Origin: Nonomuraea sp. SYSU D8015
GTDB lineage: Bacteria > Actinomycetota > Actinomycetes > Streptosporangiales > Streptosporangiaceae
Assembly (NCBI RefSeq): GCF_008065375.1
Contig: NZ_VJYI01000038.1
Span: 1 to 64,000 of the forward strand
Direction: 5' to 3'
DNA: 64,000 bases
The position numbers and the translations under genes were made by a program. Below, one piece after another: positions 1 to 8,370 of the stretch. The notes under the pieces were generated by a model. That model saw nothing but the letters and a program-made list of their open reading frames with translations, was not told the origin of the DNA and did not search any database. Every line of letters starts with the position of its first letter. The first letter of the stretch is position 1.

Positions 1-124
1 GATGCTCTCCCGGAACGCACGCCGCTCGGCTGTCAGTCCACCGCCTTGCGGATACCTCATTGGCCAGGCATACCGCTAGGACCGTCACCTGTCAGCCCTG
101 GACGACATCACGCCTTCAAGCTCG

Positions 125-634
125 TTAACCAACCGGGTCCACAGGACTTACCTCGAAGATGTCGGCCTTGGCAGGGTCGGCCACACAGGGATTGGGAAAC
201 GTGATCCCGGCAGGCGGGTGCGCCTCCCAATTCACGAACCCTCCCCCGATCTTCACAACGGTTCCACTCAAAAGGGTGGCGCCCTCGTCAGACAGGCGCA
301 CGCCGCGCTTACCTCCTTCGCTAATGGGATCGGTCCCTGGCGGCCAAAGAAGAACCACTGGAGGTTCTGCCGACTCTGCCCGCTCGACAGTGAGGCATTT
401 GGTTGAGGCGCTGTAGATTAGCTGACCGGTGAGAAGTGCTTGCATCGCAGGACCGGACCCGTCATGCAACAAGATTCGAGGGTCTTGCCCTACAACCGTT
501 ATGCGATCCTGGCCCTCAGTGGTTGTCCGGTCCGACCGCGGCCCTTCAGACGTGTCAGTGGTGCAACCGGCCCCAACAGCAGCAAGGCTGGCCAGAGTCA
601 CCCGTAACAAGATCGTGTGGATCCGCTCCCTCAC
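125..634 (-). CDS. Secreted lipoprotein, function unknown
   Basis: The 169-residue product begins with a short basic N-terminus, a hydrophobic stretch and a lipobox ending in AGC near residue 24, so it should be cleaved by signal peptidase II and anchored outside the membrane. The mature part is Thr/Asp-rich and has no domain I recognise. The start is GTG at 634, preceded by a good GAGGAGG ribosome site. It follows the protease gene on the same strand but is separated from it by a hairpin terminator, so it is probably its own unit. It may be host flank or phage cargo. Confidence 0.75.
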   Translation of the reverse strand: MRERIHTILLRVTLASLAAVGAGCTTDTSEGPRSDRTTTEGQDRITVVGQDPRILLHDGSGPAMQALLTGQLIYSASTKCLTVERAESAEPPVVLLWPPGTDPISEGGKRGVRLSDEGATLLSGTVVKIGGGFVNWEAHPPAGITFPNPCVADPAKADIFEVSPVDPVG

Positions 635-653
635 ATGGCCTCCTCAGGCGGAG

Positions 654-681
654 CGCGTGTCCAGAACCTTCTGGACACGCG
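654..681 (-). terminator. Intrinsic terminator of the protease gene
   Basis: Two 13-base arms (654-666 and 669-681, CGCGTGTCCAGAA and its complement) form a perfect stem with a 2-base loop, 38 bases past the protease stop codon. No strong U tract follows, as is usual in actinomycetes. Confidence 0.7.
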
Positions 682-719
682 TTCACATGGATCGCCGGGG
701 TACAGACGATGGCGCTATC

Positions 720-2162
720 TTAGGTCCCCGGTGGAGCCGTCCACACCTTCCACGAGGCACCGAGGGCCGAAGGGATCAGGTAGGCGGGAGTGAAGGCCGA
801 GTTGCCGTTGATGGTGCCCGTATGTATTCCCCAGGCAGTATTTCCCTTGTACCACGGGCCGCCGCTATCACCCTTCAGGTTAATGTTCCGGTCCATGACG
901 ATGAGCCCCTTCGTCCCGGCACCTCCATCCACATTAATTTGAGCTATGTTCGCACACTTCGCTTCGTTTGTGGCCCAGCCAAAGTTGCATATGTTCTGAT
1001 TCCTGGCGGGACTGGTCCCGATATAGTACGCGTAACGTGCATGGTTAAGGTCGTAGTAGAACGTTCTGGTCACAGTGAAGTCGCCGCGAGTCCATGCCGC
1101 AATGTCATAGGTCGAGGAACCGCTCGCGTAGTCAGTTAGCGGCGTAAAGCCTGCCTGCGTGGGATGGTTGGCATAGTTGGCGGGGCCCCTACCGCAGTGC
1201 TCGGCGGTCGTAGTTCTGCGCTGATCAGGGTCGCTGGGGTAATTTTGGTTGATGATGTTGAACCCGGTTGTGCAGCCGCCGAGTACACCGCCACCTCTCA
1301 TGTATTTGTCGTGAGGGACCATAAGGTCGTCCTCGGTAAAGCGCAGGCTGACACTGATTTTCTTGTTGGCTGGTTGCGCTGGCTGCAACTGTGCTGAAAC
1401 GGCTTTCTGCGCGGCAACGCCCCTAGGCATGGCGTGAGGCTTGATGGTGATCGTGACGACGCCGGTGTCAGTGTCGTAGCTGCCGGTGAGGGTCTCCACC
1501 AGGTCGCGTCGCGCGTTGACCTGGGCATAAGCTGCATCCCGGGCTTCCTCCAGGTCCTCTTCCGAGAATCCCTTGTTGCCCACCAGTTCGACGGATACCG
1601 GCAGCGTTTTGGCGAGCTCTATCGCGTCGGCAGGAATCTCGCCCTTGAACCCGATTTGCGCTTTGCGGCCATCCTCAAGCACGGCCAGGCCGGAGAGTTC
1701 TGTGGGGTAACGCTCTTTGAGCTTGGCGCCGACTTCGTTCAGGCGCGGCTGCCAGGCTATCGTTTCGATAGCCTCTTCGAGGGTAATGTTGTTGCCTTTG
1801 GCGGCAACCTTCATGTCGGTCAACTCGCTGACCCACAGGTCGTCGATCTTCATTTCGGGCTCGACGACCGCTGGATCCAGCCCGTCTGCTCTCGCTCGTG
1901 CGGTGACGCTCGGATTCGTTGCCACTGCGTGAGCCACATGGGCGTCAATTGCGTCGGCCAGGCTGATGTTCTGCTGTTTTGCGGTGCGTTTGATCGCTTC
2001 CAGGGTGGGGCGCTTCGGGATGGCTTGAGATTCCCGGGGAAGGGCGATAATCGTTCGATCGCTGTTCGTGGTGGACGCTTGGGATGGAGCGACGAGCGCG
2101 GATGTCAGCAGCGATGCTAGTGCGACAGTGATCAGAATCTTACCCTTGGCCGGTAACTGCAT
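720..2162 (-). CDS. Secreted trypsin-like (S1) serine protease
   Basis: The 480-residue product has a signal peptide (basic start, hydrophobic core, APSQA-type cleavage site near residue 30). A propeptide-like region of about 240 residues follows, then a chymotrypsin-fold domain. The triad is visible: His in TAEHC near residue 321, Asp in TYDIAAW near 352 and Ser in GDSGGPW near 430. The layout matches actinobacterial alpha-lytic/streptogrisin-like exoproteases. ATG at 2162 was chosen because GGAGG lies 5 bases upstream; an in-frame upstream start adds a non-secretory leader. Its G+C is lower than that of the phage structural genes. It could be a host exoenzyme or phage-borne cargo. Confidence 0.85.
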   Translation of the reverse strand: MQLPAKGKILITVALASLLTSALVAPSQASTTNSDRTIIALPRESQAIPKRPTLEAIKRTAKQQNISLADAIDAHVAHAVATNPSVTARARADGLDPAVVEPEMKIDDLWVSELTDMKVAAKGNNITLEEAIETIAWQPRLNEVGAKLKERYPTELSGLAVLEDGRKAQIGFKGEIPADAIELAKTLPVSVELVGNKGFSEEDLEEARDAAYAQVNARRDLVETLTGSYDTDTGVVTITIKPHAMPRGVAAQKAVSAQLQPAQPANKKISVSLRFTEDDLMVPHDKYMRGGGVLGGCTTGFNIINQNYPSDPDQRRTTTAEHCGRGPANYANHPTQAGFTPLTDYASGSSTYDIAAWTRGDFTVTRTFYYDLNHARYAYYIGTSPARNQNICNFGWATNEAKCANIAQINVDGGAGTKGLIVMDRNINLKGDSGGPWYKGNTAWGIHTGTINGNSAFTPAYLIPSALGASWKVWTAPPGT

Positions 2163-2432
2163 CGAACCTCCGTGCGATCTTGACAAAGTGTCTTGATCAT
2201 AATCAAAGGCTGCCGCGCCCAGCACAAGAGATCAACAAGCGGTCGTGATCAATTTGATATCTGGTAACCCGACACCTCATATCATCGAGCCGCAGTTGGC
2301 AGGAGGTATTTATCCCTCAGAAGCCGGTGAGACCCCCCGAAGGGGGCGACCAGACCTGAAGTTTCCCTCATCTTCCACTTGTTACAGATGGGCGAGTCCG
2401 TCGCATTAGCGATGCCGTGCAGAAACGCGAAG
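2163..2432. other. Gap between protease and phage late operon
   Basis: No convincing gene is present. The sequence is A+T-richer than the phage. It holds a small palindromic element (TTGATCATAATCAA, 2193-2206) whose minus-strand reading includes TATGAT, a possible -10 box for the protease, though no well-spaced -35 box is evident. If the phage is integrated, its left junction probably lies here, but I found no core repeat shared with the right end. Confidence 0.4.
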
Positions 2433-2473
2433 AAGGCCCTCTGCTCGCCCGGAATGGGCGAGCAGAGGGCCTT
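2433..2473 (-). terminator. Terminator of the late operon
   Basis: Perfect 18-bp stem (2433-2450 and 2456-2473) with loop GGAAT, 23 bases past the holin stop. It is the strongest hairpin in the window and marks the end of the minus-strand structural/lysis transcript. Confidence 0.85.
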
Positions 2474-2496
2474 GTCGGCCTGTCCTTCGGGGGATG

Positions 2497-2883
2497 CTAC
2501 GGCAGCTTCTCCTCGACCACGACGACGTGCGCGACCGGGCCGGACCTCGGGCTGACCTGGCCGCGCAGCACCAGGCCGAGCACCGCCGACACCAGCAGGA
2601 TGAACGCCGCCGTCTGCGCCGGGGTGAGCACCAGCCAGAAGTGCGAGACCCCGGTGAGGATCGTGGAGACCGCGCCGGTGAGCGCCGAGACGACCCACGG
2701 CCGGGTCTGGACGGCGACGATGAGTGCCAGCACACCGGATCCGATCGTGGAGATGTAGCCTGCGGCGGTCTCGGTGAGGCCGAGGGCGGGGATGGTGACG
2801 AGGAACGCGAGCAGCGCGTTCAGGATGTAGAGCAGGGCGGCCGGTTCCTGCCCCCACACGGTGGGGGTCTTGCTGGTGGACAT
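2497..2883 (-). CDS. Holin
   Basis: A 128-residue membrane protein lying directly after the endolysin in the lysis cassette. The N-terminus is hydrophilic, followed by three to four hydrophobic segments at roughly residues 15-40, 44-62, 66-82 and 88-108, and a short charged tail ending EEKLP. Size, topology and position fit a phage holin that permeabilises the membrane for endolysin release. The start at 2883 is set by GGAGG six bases upstream. It is the last gene before the late terminator. The holin identity rests on topology and context, not a family-specific motif. Confidence 0.75.
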   Translation of the reverse strand: MSTSKTPTVWGQEPAALLYILNALLAFLVTIPALGLTETAAGYISTIGSGVLALIVAVQTRPWVVSALTGAVSTILTGVSHFWLVLTPAQTAAFILLVSAVLGLVLRGQVSPRSGPVAHVVVVEEKLP

Positions 2884-2963
2884 GATGCCTCCGAGCATGC
2901 GAAAGGCCCGCCGTTCGGCAGGCCGCGAGAGATAGAGCTGGGCGAGGGAGTGCAGGCCGTCCA

Positions 2964-3725
2964 TCAGCCGACGCGCAGCAGCGCGGCCCACGTCTTCGGC
3001 CCGCACACCCCGTCGTCCTGCACGCCGGCGGCCCGCTGGGCGTGGCGTAGCGCGTCGTGCAGCGGCTCGCCGAACACGGTGTCGTCCACGCCGCCGTTGA
3101 CGCCGTACCCTCGCGCGTGCAGCAGATAGAACAGCGTCTTGACGTGCCAGCGGAGCGGGTCGTTCTTGTTCTTGCCCGCGCCGAGACGCAGCGTCGGCAG
3201 CTTCTTCACGATCTCCTCCGTCCAGTACCGCTCGGGCTTCGGCTTCGCGGCGGCGGTGGTGCCGAGGTAGGCGGGGTAGCCGAACCCGGCCACGTTCTCG
3301 AGACTCCGCCAGCGGCGCATGACGCGGTTCTGTGTGTTGCCCTCGATCGTGACGATGGTCCGGCCGCCGTCGCGCACGGCCTCGACGAGGCCGACGTGGT
3401 CGATGCGCTTGATGTCGCGGGTGCCGCCCCAGTCGAAGAACACGATCGCGCCCTTGCGCGGGGTGTGCCCCCACTGGCCGCGGTTCTTGAACCACTCGGC
3501 GTGGCCGACCGTCCACGCGTGATCTCCGACCACCGGCAGCAGCCCGGCCTTGTTCGCGCACCAGGCGATGAACATGTCGCACCACGGCGCGAGCGCCCAC
3601 GACGACGGTTTGCCGTGCCGTTTGGCCCACCAGGACCCGAACACCGTCCACCCCGAGGGGCTCTCGGTGTAGCCGAGCTGCGCGCGGGCCTCCGCCAGGA
3701 GACGGTCCACGGGTGTCCTGGCCAT
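2964..3725 (-). CDS. Endolysin: CHAP amidase/peptidase plus peptidoglycan-binding domain
   Basis: A 253-residue cell-wall hydrolase. The N-terminal 150 residues look like a CHAP domain, with catalytic Cys49 in APWCDMF, His110 in RIDHVGLV and an acidic partner near residue 128 (IEGNT). The C-terminal 70 residues match a PG_binding_1 repeat, with the typical ending DDGVCGPKTWAALL. No signal peptide is visible, consistent with holin-dependent release. The ATG at 3725 overlaps the upstream stop as TGATG. It is followed by the holin, giving a standard lysis cassette at the end of the late operon. Confidence 0.9.
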   Translation of the reverse strand: MARTPVDRLLAEARAQLGYTESPSGWTVFGSWWAKRHGKPSSWALAPWCDMFIAWCANKAGLLPVVGDHAWTVGHAEWFKNRGQWGHTPRKGAIVFFDWGGTRDIKRIDHVGLVEAVRDGGRTIVTIEGNTQNRVMRRWRSLENVAGFGYPAYLGTTAAAKPKPERYWTEEIVKKLPTLRLGAGKNKNDPLRWHVKTLFYLLHARGYGVNGGVDDTVFGEPLHDALRHAQRAAGVQDDGVCGPKTWAALLRVG

Positions 3726-3997
3726 CACACGCGCTCCGGCCAATGCCAGGTGCCGGGCTCGTCGCCAGGCGGCACGTTGAACTCGTGGAAGAAGCCCTGC
3801 GCGCCGGGAGTGAACACCAGCAGATGCACGTGCTGGTCGCTGTCCAGCGCGGGCACCGCGCCGACGCGGACGCCCTCGGGGTCGAGAGTGTCGATGTCGG
3901 CCGTCACGATGGCCGCGCGGACGGCGTGCAGACCGTGCTTGCCCCGGTAGCGGACGATCCGCCCGGTCGTCGGGCGGGGCTCAGCCTTCTTGCTCAT
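3725..3997 (-). CDS. Small late-operon protein, unknown
   Basis: A 90-residue protein with a basic N-terminus (MSKKAEPRPTTGRIVRYR) and an acidic, aromatic C-terminus (PGDEPGTWHWPERV). The start at 3997 has GAGGAGG upstream, and the gene is coupled to the endolysin (TGATG). Proteins of this size commonly sit between tail-tip and lysis genes in actinophages. I recognise no domain and assign no function. Confidence 0.7.
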   Translation of the reverse strand: MSKKAEPRPTTGRIVRYRGKHGLHAVRAAIVTADIDTLDPEGVRVGAVPALDSDQHVHLLVFTPGAQGFFHEFNVPPGDEPGTWHWPERV

Positions 3998-4277
3998 CGG
4001 TGGCCACCTCCTCGTCTTCGATGGCGCTGCCGGGCTCCTGCGGCAGCTCCTCCTGGTCGGGGTCGAGCGCCGATACGCCGGCGTCGGCGAACGGCGCCAC
4101 CGGGAGCGGGTCCTGGCCGTCCAGGATCGGGACTTCCTCGTCTGAGGCGTTGGACATGCTGACCTCCTTGAGGGCGAGCCAGTCAGCGACGGAAATCTTG
4201 AGCTCGTCGTCGCTGATGCGGATGGGAAGAACGGCGGGCACAACGAGCACGCCGTCGCGAACGGGCAGCACCAGCAA
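3981..4277 (-). CDS. Small acidic late-operon protein, start uncertain
   Basis: Up to 98 residues from a TTG at 4277 (weak AAAGG upstream), or 58 residues from an ATG at 4157 with an excellent AAGGAGG site. The longer form is preferred on coding signal: third codon positions from 4158 to 4277 are strongly G/C, and the extra segment (residues 1-40) reads as a coherent beta-rich sequence. The C-terminal half is highly acidic (many Asp and Glu) and probably disordered. It overlaps the next gene by 17 bases. Function unknown. Confidence 0.6.
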   Translation of the reverse strand: MLVLPVRDGVLVVPAVLPIRISDDELKISVADWLALKEVSMSNASDEEVPILDGQDPLPVAPFADAGVSALDPDQEELPQEPGSAIEDEEVATDEQEG

Positions 4278-4324
4278 GGCAACCCGTACCTTTCTGGTAG
4301 CGGCCGGGCCGGGATACTCAGGCC

Positions 4325-4525
4325 ATGGCGAAGAACAGCAACGGCAAGGGCGGCGCCAGCAAAGGCAGCACAGGCGGCAAAAGCGGCAAGCGCAACGGCC
4401 CGTCAGCGAAGGACAAGGCCAGCGCGATGCGGTCCGCGTCGCGCCACCCAGACGACCCCCTGAACACGTCAGGCGCAGCGAAGCGGATCCAGGCAGCACA
4501 CGACAGGAACCAGCCCAAGAAGTAG
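4325..4525 (+). CDS. Short Lys/Ser/Gly-rich protein on the opposite strand
   Basis: A 66-residue, strongly basic, low-complexity protein (starts MAKNSNGKGGASKGSTGG) with a helical-looking C-terminus (SGAAKRIQAAHDRNQPKK). It is the only plausible plus-strand gene inside the 25-kb minus-strand late operon, and it exactly fills the gap between two late genes. Its composition resembles short actinobacterial proteins with A..RIQ.AADRN motifs. No good ribosome site is visible. It could be an independently transcribed moron or a chance reading frame. Confidence 0.45.
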   Translation: MAKNSNGKGGASKGSTGGKSGKRNGPSAKDKASAMRSASRHPDDPLNTSGAAKRIQAAHDRNQPKK

Positions 4526-4526
4526 T

Positions 4527-4835
4527 TCAGCTGCGGGTCAGCGAGATCAACGAGATGACCGTGCCCGCCACCAGGAGCAGCACGGTCACGATGGCGATGA
4601 TCAGTCGGGTGCGAGCGCCAAGGTCATTGCGGGTGACGGCAGTGCGCTCCAGCTCGGCCAGCCGTGTGTCCTGCTCGTCCACGCGCGTGGCCAGCTCGGC
4701 GTGCCGGTTGTCCACCTGGTCGAGGCGTTGCAGGATCAGGGCCGTCTGCCCGGAGGTGCGCTCGAACCCGACCTCGACGAGGCGGCGCAGCGTCTCCAGT
4801 GACACGGCCAGGCTGGGCATGTCGTCGGTGCTCAC
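4527..4835 (-). CDS. XhlA-like membrane-anchored coiled-coil protein (possible second holin component)
   Basis: 102 residues: a heptad-rich coiled coil at about residues 10-70 (LQRLDQVDNRHAELATRVDE), then one C-terminal membrane span (LIIAIVTVLLLVAGTVISLI) and a short tail. This is the layout of XhlA/hemolysin-type lysis accessory proteins. GTG at 4835 overlaps the upstream stop as GTGA and has GGAGGT upstream. Its place between tail-tip and lysis genes supports a lysis role, but no catalytic or family-specific residues are present. Confidence 0.6.
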   Translation of the reverse strand: MSTDDMPSLAVSLETLRRLVEVGFERTSGQTALILQRLDQVDNRHAELATRVDEQDTRLAELERTAVTRNDLGARTRLIIAIVTVLLLVAGTVISLISLTRS

Positions 4836-5509
4836 ACGGCACCTCCCGGCGGGGGCTGCATGCCGACGAATGTCCCGCCGGGCTTGAGCTGGAACGTGGG
4901 CTGCGGGAGCTTGTCGGCGCGGGAGGCGCGCAGCCATTCGACGGCCATGCGCCGCGCTTCGACCCGTACGGGGTCGAGGCGGATCAGCGACGTGATCGGC
5001 TCCAACGGGTCCGGAGGTGCGGCCCGCGTGCTGCCGACGTACGCGAGCGCTTCCGCGCGCAATGCCTGCGGGGCGGCCTCCATTCGGACCCGGTGCTGTT
5101 TCACCGCGGCAATCCGGGCGAGGTAGGCGGCGCGCCGCTCCTCGTCCGGCACGCCGGGCGTCCAGCAGGTGGGCAGGCCGTGCGTCGCCTGAAGCACCGC
5201 CACGGCGGACGGGTCGGCGGTGCGGGTGAGTACGTCGTCCGGTGCCGGGATGTACGGCTCATGCAGCGCCACGTCCAGCAGTGTCGTGATGTCGTCCGGG
5301 TCGATCCCGTACAGGGCGCACCGCCACTCCAGCAGCGTGTGCGGCAGCGCGTGATGGATCTCCACCCCGGTCGCCGGCGCGAACTGGTAGACGCACCACA
5401 GCGGTTCGGCCCCGTCCACGTGGGGCGCGACCGGCGTGGACGTCTCGGCCAGGGGCGTGTGGGTGTAGGACAGTTCGGCGTCCCACACCTGCACCACCTC
5501 AGCAGGCAT
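4832..5509 (-). CDS. Tail-associated protein downstream of the tail-tip gene
   Basis: A 225-residue soluble protein with no recognised domain. The first half is neutral; the C-terminal half is helical and charged (Ala/Arg/Glu-rich, residues 115-195), ending in a Gly/Pro-rich tail. ATG at 5509 has GGGG upstream and fits better than an in-frame TTG two codons earlier. It sits between the tail-tip gene and the lysis module and overlaps the next gene by 4 bases, so it is probably a tail or tail-assembly component. Confidence 0.65.
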   Translation of the reverse strand: MPAEVVQVWDAELSYTHTPLAETSTPVAPHVDGAEPLWCVYQFAPATGVEIHHALPHTLLEWRCALYGIDPDDITTLLDVALHEPYIPAPDDVLTRTADPSAVAVLQATHGLPTCWTPGVPDEERRAAYLARIAAVKQHRVRMEAAPQALRAEALAYVGSTRAAPPDPLEPITSLIRLDPVRVEARRMAVEWLRASRADKLPQPTFQLKPGGTFVGMQPPPGGAV

Positions 5510-5530
5510 GATCAATCCCCTTCATGGGTG

Positions 5531-8260
5531 TTAATGGCGGTGCGACCACCAGTAGACGGCGAACCCGTCCGGGAACGACGAGCTGATGCGGAACCCGGTC
5601 GTCAGCGACTCGGTCACGTACCACGAGCCCGACGGCGTGTGCGACGTCGGGCTGGCCAGGCCGCGCCGCAGCACGGAGACCGGCCCCATGTTCCCGTCCA
5701 TCTCCGTGCCGTAGCTCACAAACCGGATGTTCGCGCCGGACCCGGCCGGGCTGAACCTGATCGACCCGGCCAGGATGCCCGCCGTCGCGCCCAGCACGGT
5801 GAAGTCCCACCACTTGCCGACGTGCCGGGTGCGGCCGGTGTTGTCGAACCAGAAGTATTGTTCGCGGGCGGCGTCCTTGAAGTACCCGTACCGGGCGTAG
5901 GACTCGGCGAGCTCCATGAGGCCGCCGTTCGGGTCCGTGAGGGTGGCGTCACGGACCTGCATCTGCATGAACCCAGCGGCGATCGTCGTCTGGCTGGCTG
6001 CGGTGACCGCCGAGTTGGTGCCCGAGGTGACCTCGAACGTGGCCTCGCCCGTGAACCGGTCGTCGCGGGTGCGCAACCTGGTGTAGTTGGTGCCGGACGC
6101 GGCGGGGATGAAGCGGATTTCCGGGTAAGTCGCGCCGGGCGGAGCGAACTCCAGCCGCCGGCCCGAGGCCGCGGTGCGGATGAACGCCCCGGTGATGGTC
6201 TTGCCGTCGATCGCCGTGGCGGTCAGCGCCGCCGCGTCCACCGATCCGGCCGCGAGCTGGTCCACCGTCACGCAGTTGGCACGCAGGTGCGGGGTGTCGA
6301 TCGCCAGGGCTTGGATCAGCGCGCCCGTGATCGTGTTGGCGATCAGGGCGTCGGCGGCGTTGACCGTCCCGTCGATGATGTTCGCGCCGTCCAGCACCTT
6401 GCCAATCACGTCGGCGTTCACCAGCGGCTGCGTGGCGATTGACGCGGAGGTGGAGGGAGCGGATTCGTTGCCGCGCCGGTCCACCGCCGTGAGCCGGAAC
6501 CATCTCGGACTGTTGTACGGCTGGTCGGTGACGAGCGCCGCCCCAGCCGCCCGCAGGTGGTCCACCACCTGGTAGGGGCCGTCTGCCGCGCTGGCCATGT
6601 GGACGCGGACGTGCTCGAAGTCGGCGGGCATCGGCTCCCCCACGCTGCCGAGCCCGTCCCACGCGGCCTCGATCACCCCGAGCCGCGTGGACAGGACCGG
6701 CGCGGACGGCACGGGCGGCGGGGTGACGTCGTCCGGGACCAGGACCACGAACTCCGAGCTGAACACGCCCTTGGTGCCCTGTGCGGTGGCTCGGACCTTG
6801 AACGCGTACGTGGTGTCCACGACCAGCGGGCTGTAGGTGGCCGTGGTGTCGTCGGAGGTGGCGATCAACCGCCACACCTGGCCCACGGAGTTGACGCGGG
6901 CGTACACCTCGTAGCCGTCCACGTCGAGCGCCACACCGTTCACATCGGCGACGACTGGCGACCAGGTCGCGGTGATCTGCCCGCGGGCGAACCCGTGCTC
7001 GTCCACGTACGCCGCGGTGGCCACGATGAGCCCGGTCGGGGCTGCGGCGACCCGCCCGGACGGTTCCGGCGCCGGAGCGCCGCCCGTCCCGCCGGAGGAG
7101 ACGCCGCCGGCCAGGATCCCCGCGGCCTGGCGGGCGAGCCTGATCTCGCGTTCGATGAACCGGTCGTGGAGGACGAGGTTGCCGCCGAGCCCGCCATCCT
7201 GGTCTACCGACAGCGTGATCTGGCGGACCCTCACCGGCTCCATCACGCCCTCGTCGGCGGGCGCGAGCACCACGTCACCCGGCCGGTAGTGCACCAGCGG
7301 CAGGAAGCGTGCCGCGCCGAACCGGATGCCGCGCGTGAGCTGGGTGCGTTCCCGGCCGACGCGTTCGAGCGCGTTCGTGCCGAGGAGGATCGCGGTGCCT
7401 TCGTCCGTGACGCCGCCCTGCGACTGCGACGTCTCCCACCTCCCCCACGGCTGCGGCGCGGACGGGTTGGTCACCTCGACCGCGAGGCCCTTCTCTCCGC
7501 GCACGAGGATCGCGGTCACCAGATCCTCGAGAGTCGCCGTCGCCGGGGCGTCGTCGATGTCCCTCCCCAACCGCAGATCCACCGGGCCGGGACCGGTGGC
7601 CAGGTCCTCGCCCAGGATGGTGCCCTCGTTGTAGACGCGGAGGGTGCGGCCGGACATCGTCCAGTCGAGCACCCCCTGCTCCGACAGGTTGATCAGGAGA
7701 GTGAGCAGGTCCGTGCCGGGCTCGATCTGGAGGGTGAGCGTCTTGTCCCACGGCTGACCAGCGCTGTCGTGGGTGGTGGTGAACGCCACCGACAGGCCGG
7801 GCAGCGCACCGCGGGCCTGGCCTTCGTCCACGAAGGTGCGCAGGATCGCCCCCGCCGACACGGCCGAGAACGGCCGCTTGTCGTCAGCCATGACCGGGCC
7901 GGCGTACAAGACGAGCTTGCGCAGCATCCACGCATAACCGGGGCACTCGTACGTGCGGGCGCCGGTGGCGTCGGTGGCGTTGCTGCCGCGTTTGATCCGC
8001 AGGAAGCGTGCGTCGTTCGGTTCCAGCCAGGGGCCGCCGCCGATCGACACCTCGACGGCGATCTCCACAGGTTGCGTAAGCCAGTCCGCGCCCGCGCCGG
8101 CCGCCGGGTACGTCGCCTTGAGCGACGGCACGTCGTTGAGTGGGAGTCCGGCCTCGAACCCGAGGTGGTGCGGCAGCACGCCGAGTCGGCCGCTGTTGGG
8201 GGCGTAGGCGATCAGGCGCAGATCGTACGGCTCAGCCGTCCCAGGGGTGATGACCTGCAC
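5531..8260 (-). CDS. Tail-tip / receptor-binding region protein, full-length paralogue
   Basis: A 909-residue minor tail protein. Residues 1-390 form a tail-hub-like module (YDLRLIAYAPNSGRLGVLP at the start) that is repeated in the gene at 9098-10255. Two fibronectin-III-like segments follow at about 405-600, then a segment typical of phage tip and fibre proteins (DGANIIDGTVNAADALIANT and DQLAAGSVDAAALTATAIDG). The C-terminal 200 residues probably form the distal receptor-contacting part. The start is GTG at 8260 with GAGAGGAG upstream; longer in-frame extensions run into the preceding membrane-protein gene. Confidence 0.8.
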   Translation of the reverse strand: MQVITPGTAEPYDLRLIAYAPNSGRLGVLPHHLGFEAGLPLNDVPSLKATYPAAGAGADWLTQPVEIAVEVSIGGGPWLEPNDARFLRIKRGSNATDATGARTYECPGYAWMLRKLVLYAGPVMADDKRPFSAVSAGAILRTFVDEGQARGALPGLSVAFTTTHDSAGQPWDKTLTLQIEPGTDLLTLLINLSEQGVLDWTMSGRTLRVYNEGTILGEDLATGPGPVDLRLGRDIDDAPATATLEDLVTAILVRGEKGLAVEVTNPSAPQPWGRWETSQSQGGVTDEGTAILLGTNALERVGRERTQLTRGIRFGAARFLPLVHYRPGDVVLAPADEGVMEPVRVRQITLSVDQDGGLGGNLVLHDRFIEREIRLARQAAGILAGGVSSGGTGGAPAPEPSGRVAAAPTGLIVATAAYVDEHGFARGQITATWSPVVADVNGVALDVDGYEVYARVNSVGQVWRLIATSDDTTATYSPLVVDTTYAFKVRATAQGTKGVFSSEFVVLVPDDVTPPPVPSAPVLSTRLGVIEAAWDGLGSVGEPMPADFEHVRVHMASAADGPYQVVDHLRAAGAALVTDQPYNSPRWFRLTAVDRRGNESAPSTSASIATQPLVNADVIGKVLDGANIIDGTVNAADALIANTITGALIQALAIDTPHLRANCVTVDQLAAGSVDAAALTATAIDGKTITGAFIRTAASGRRLEFAPPGATYPEIRFIPAASGTNYTRLRTRDDRFTGEATFEVTSGTNSAVTAASQTTIAAGFMQMQVRDATLTDPNGGLMELAESYARYGYFKDAAREQYFWFDNTGRTRHVGKWWDFTVLGATAGILAGSIRFSPAGSGANIRFVSYGTEMDGNMGPVSVLRRGLASPTSHTPSGSWYVTESLTTGFRISSSFPDGFAVYWWSHRH

Positions 8261-8370
8261 GTCGCTCCTCTCAGGCGTGCGGCACTGATGGGATGGGCCG
8301 CCACGGGATGGGCCGTTGGCCCTTTCTAAACTCGACGCTTGAGCGTTCGCCCCTGGGCTGGGTCCGCCAG

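Noticed and set aside
2163-2432. Left attachment core (attL) matching the right edge.
   Set aside because: Eye comparison with 62775-62790, 63744-63766 and the window ends gave no shared core above about 10 bases. The flank may lie outside the window.
4664-6442. Long plus-strand frame over the tail-tip and XhlA-like genes; similar frames at 6557-8329, 11955-13703 and 24790-26832.
   Set aside because: Same reason: shadows of real minus-strand genes, low complexity, no ribosome sites.
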